From an uncultured Lachnospiraceae bacterium (GTDB lineage: Bacteria; Bacillota; Clostridia; Lachnospirales; Lachnospiraceae): 15,675 nucleotides of DNA. The position numbers were made by a program, and so were the translations under genes. Location: contig CAMJKC010000020.1 in NCBI GenBank assembly GCA_946406305.1, positions 1 to 15,675 of the forward strand. Direction: 5' to 3'. Under the pieces are notes generated by a model. The model saw nothing but the letters and a program-made list of their open reading frames with translations. It searched no databases and was not told the DNA's origin. Shown in pieces: positions 13,735 through 15,675 of the stretch. Position 1 is the first letter of the stretch, and each line of letters starts with the position of its first letter.

Positions 13735-14581
13735 ATCTTCTACCAGGTTTAGGCTCACCTACTAAATCTTTCTCATTTATAATCAGTGTAAAGATTAATC
13801 CCAATGCATTTAATCTCATTTCCACTATAGTTTCATCGGTATAATTATTTTTTTTATAAGAAACACTTATAATATTTGCGACAATATTATATTTGTCACA
13901 TTCAATGCCATATGGAAGTATGCTTGTTTCAATTATAGAATATAAATCTTCACTTTGGTATCTTTCATTAACTCTTTTATATATACTATAGTCATCATTT
14001 TCAATATTGAGCACAGGATCAAAATTTGCAGATACTTCTTTTAGATTTTTAATACTTGACTCTTTTGTATCTACAGCAACATAATTACTATACTTATATT
14101 GTGTTTCTTTTTTGTCAATTGGTAGAATTATTTTACCTGATAGAGATAAACCTGACAAATAAATCTTATCTATCTTTATATTCTTTATACTATTTGATTT
14201 TATTATTCTATTATACTCATTTGTATTTATTAAATAAAAAATTAAAGCAATCCCAAATCTATGGTCATCTATAATCCCTGCAAAAGAATCTTTATCGCTA
14301 TATCTTTCAATTGTGCATTCTTGAACTAAGGTATAATCATATCCACGAGCAATAGGAAAATAATAATCAATATTAGCTAATTGGTTCCTATCTTCTTCAC
14401 CAATTACACAAATTGCCGCATCATGACATACAGGAATTTTATATTGACCTATTAGCCTTCCATCATTCGCCTTATATGTATTTAATAAATTACTTTCAGT
14501 TAAATTTTTTTTAAAAAAATCATCTATATTTCTTTTTGCACCAAAAGCACTAAATCCAATTGACCTCAAATAGTTATGCAT
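13649..14581 (-). CDS. DUF3881 family protein, function unknown
   Basis: A 310-residue soluble protein without signal peptide or membrane helix. It matches my memory of the DUF3881 family, seen mainly in Lachnospiraceae: LRSIGFSAF at 5-13, IDYYFPIARGYDYTLVQECTIERYSDKDSFAGIIDDHRFGIALIFYL at about 71-117 and PGRRFKGNVWLQGEIEF at 279-295. No catalytic motif is evident and the role is unknown. The ATG at 14581 follows AGAGG at 8 nt, and a good promoter lies directly upstream, so it is transcribed separately from the membrane protein gene before it. Its 3' end overlaps the convergent Lit-like gene by 86 nt, including the conserved FKGNVWLQGEIEF block, so a mis-called stop is unlikely on this strand. 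Confidence 0.8.
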   Translation of the reverse strand: MHNYLRSIGFSAFGAKRNIDDFFKKNLTESNLLNTYKANDGRLIGQYKIPVCHDAAICVIGEEDRNQLANIDYYFPIARGYDYTLVQECTIERYSDKDSFAGIIDDHRFGIALIFYLINTNEYNRIIKSNSIKNIKIDKIYLSGLSLSGKIILPIDKKETQYKYSNYVAVDTKESSIKNLKEVSANFDPVLNIENDDYSIYKRVNERYQSEDLYSIIETSILPYGIECDKYNIVANIISVSYKKNNYTDETIVEMRLNALGLIFTLIINEKDLVGEPKPGRRFKGNVWLQGEIEFLIKDEEKQKKSELKI

Positions 14582-14601
14582 ATGTTTACCTCTTTTTTAC
14601 T

Positions 14602-14630
14602 ATTATAAAATAAATATAATAAAAAATCAA
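14602..14630 (-). promoter_or_regulatory. Sigma-A promoter of the DUF3881 gene
   Basis: On the minus strand there is a -35 box TTGATT (14630-14625), a 17-bp spacer and a perfect -10 box TATAAT (14607-14602). The predicted start near 14595 leaves a leader of about 14 nt with the AGAGG ribosome binding site. Confidence 0.68.
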
Positions 14631-14647
14631 CAGAACTATATTTAGAA

Positions 14648-15675
14648 TTATTCTAAATAATATCCAGATATATAGCTTGTTTTAAGTATTGGTTCTATAT
14701 TTTGAACATTATTTGAACTTGCTATTTTATTTAAAATCATAGTATCATTTTGTGTAGCATATATAAATACAAATAATTTTTCATTATTTAAAACTGTTCC
14801 ATATTTTTCCCAATTCTTATTATCAGAATTTACAAAAATAATCTCTTCCATATCTCTAAGAGTCCATAATGGATATGGCATTTTCCATATATTTGACTTT
14901 TGATAAACTAAAATTGTTCTAACCTCTTTATTATTTGTCATAAAATTATATAATACATTGTCATTTTTATACATATAATTGACATTACGATTATGACTTG
15001 CTAATGTCATTGAGAAAATTATAAAAAGGGCTAAATATTTATATTGAAAACCTTTATTATACAAAATAATCAGTAAAATCACAAAAGCAAAAACAAAAAA
15101 TAACAAATATACATTTTCAATAAATTTACTGATATTATATAAATTTAATACAAAAAGTGACAAAATTGTAATCAGAATATAAAAGACAATGTATATAATA
15201 AATTGATTTTTTATTTTGCTATTACTATAAAACTTAAATAATTTATAAAATAAACAAGATAAAAATATACTTGTTAATGGCATCAAGTTAAATAAATATC
15301 TATCATATGAAAGCCTAACAGTTAATACAATTATTATGAAATATGTTAAAATTACTGAAAAAGTTGAAATAAAAAAATAATTATTTTTGTTAATAGTAAC
15401 TTTATATTTCTTTGATATATATACCATGAAGAATATTAACAATAAAAAAAGAATAAAATACCAAATAAACGATTTTCCAAAAACCAACTGCTCATAATTC
15501 TTAATCATAGTTTGTAACTTTTGAAAAATACTTTCATCTGTTCCTCTTAAAATATTATGTTGAGAGCTTTCGCCAAAAATGTGGTCTAAAAGTTTTGGAA
15601 ATAAAATAATAGATGTGATAACTGAAATAAATACTGTGAAAAAATATTTTATAATATTGTAATAATCTTTTTTTG
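14648..15675 (-). CDS. C-terminal part of a polytopic membrane protein, GT-C glycosyltransferase-like (runs off right edge)
   Basis: The reading frame is open without a stop from 14648 to the right edge, giving 341 visible residues; the ATG at 15508 is internal, not the start, because a membrane helix (YYNIIKYFFTVFISVITSIILF) and a loop precede it in frame. About seven membrane helices are visible, followed by a soluble domain of roughly 110 residues with no membrane helix. DRYLFNLMPL in the middle resembles the (D)RYxxxLxP segment common in GT-C-type, PMT-like glycosyltransferases and related surface-glycan proteins. The catalytic N-terminal loop lies outside the window, so the enzyme class is only inferred. 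No close family is recognised. It is separated from the DUF3881 gene by 66 nt holding that gene's promoter. Confidence 0.62.
   Translation of the reverse strand, partial: KKDYYNIIKYFFTVFISVITSIILFPKLLDHIFGESSQHNILRGTDESIFQKLQTMIKNYEQLVFGKSFIWYFILFLLLIFFMVYISKKYKVTINKNNYFFISTFSVILTYFIIIVLTVRLSYDRYLFNLMPLTSIFLSCLFYKLFKFYSNSKIKNQFIIYIVFYILITILSLFVLNLYNISKFIENVYLLFFVFAFVILLIILYNKGFQYKYLALFIIFSMTLASHNRNVNYMYKNDNVLYNFMTNNKEVRTILVYQKSNIWKMPYPLWTLRDMEEIIFVNSDNKNWEKYGTVLNNEKLFVFIYATQNDTMILNKIASSNNVQNIEPILKTSYISGYYLE

Noticed and set aside
14640..14658. Palindrome ATTTAGAAT-T-ATTCTAAAT around the stop codon of the right-edge membrane protein gene.
   Set aside because: Almost no GC pairs and no T-run directly after it on the minus strand; such palindromes are expected by chance in this base composition.
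1..15675. CRISPR arrays, insertion sequences, phage genes, toxin-antitoxin pairs, tRNA/rRNA genes or riboswitches.
   Set aside because: Looked for on both strands; no repeated spacer structure, transposase motif, paired short ORFs or recognisable RNA fold was found.

Overview
This 15.7-kb window comes from a very AT-rich (clearly below 30% GC) low-GC Gram-positive chromosome. I infer an anaerobic Clostridia-type organism, possibly close to Lachnospiraceae. The reasons are a 1,423-residue 2-hydroxyacyl-CoA dehydratase activase-like protein, a DUF3881 protein (a family I associate with Lachnospiraceae), a DUF4349 protein, a Lit/TIGR01906-type membrane protein, and AGAGG-type ribosome binding sites with AT-rich sigma-A promoters. 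I see no insertion sequence, phage gene, CRISPR array, tRNA or rRNA. There is no gene-free stretch longer than about 160 bases.

Layout from left to right. (1) A tight minus-strand cluster runs from rpsU at 3608 down to the left edge: rpsU (ribosomal protein bS21), an intrinsic terminator, phoH (NTPase), ybeY (rRNA endonuclease), a SpoVB/MurJ-like flippase, and the first 94 codons of a BaiN/HI0933-type flavoprotein. The four genes after the terminator overlap or abut by 1-40 nt and look like one operon. (2) A minus-strand metal-resistance pair follows: a SmtB-type repressor (5974) and a P1B-2 Zn/Cd/Pb ATPase, with a strong promoter whose start point sits on an ArsR/SmtB-type operator. (3) A divergent plus-strand operon carries the giant activase-like protein, RfbC (dTDP-4-dehydrorhamnose 3,5-epimerase) and an RluA-family pseudouridine synthase, all overlapping by 8-11 nt. 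Its promoter would place the transcript start on the first ATG. (4) The right part alternates in strand: DUF4349 protein (minus), Lit-like membrane protein (plus), DUF3881 protein (minus), and the C-terminal 341 residues of a polytopic GT-C-like membrane protein that runs off the right edge (minus).

How the parts fit. rpsU, phoH and ybeY concern ribosome assembly and RNA metabolism. The flippase, RfbC, the GT-C-like protein and the Lit-like protein concern the cell surface. The repressor and ATPase form a self-contained zinc-type homeostasis unit. Two convergent gene pairs overlap at their coding ends (12 nt and 86 nt) with no visible terminator, so antisense transcription through gene ends is likely here. 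The least understood elements are the giant activase-like protein, the 86-nt antisense overlap and the apparently Shine-Dalgarno-free starts of both plus-strand transcription units. I do not see a clear-cut new multi-gene system.
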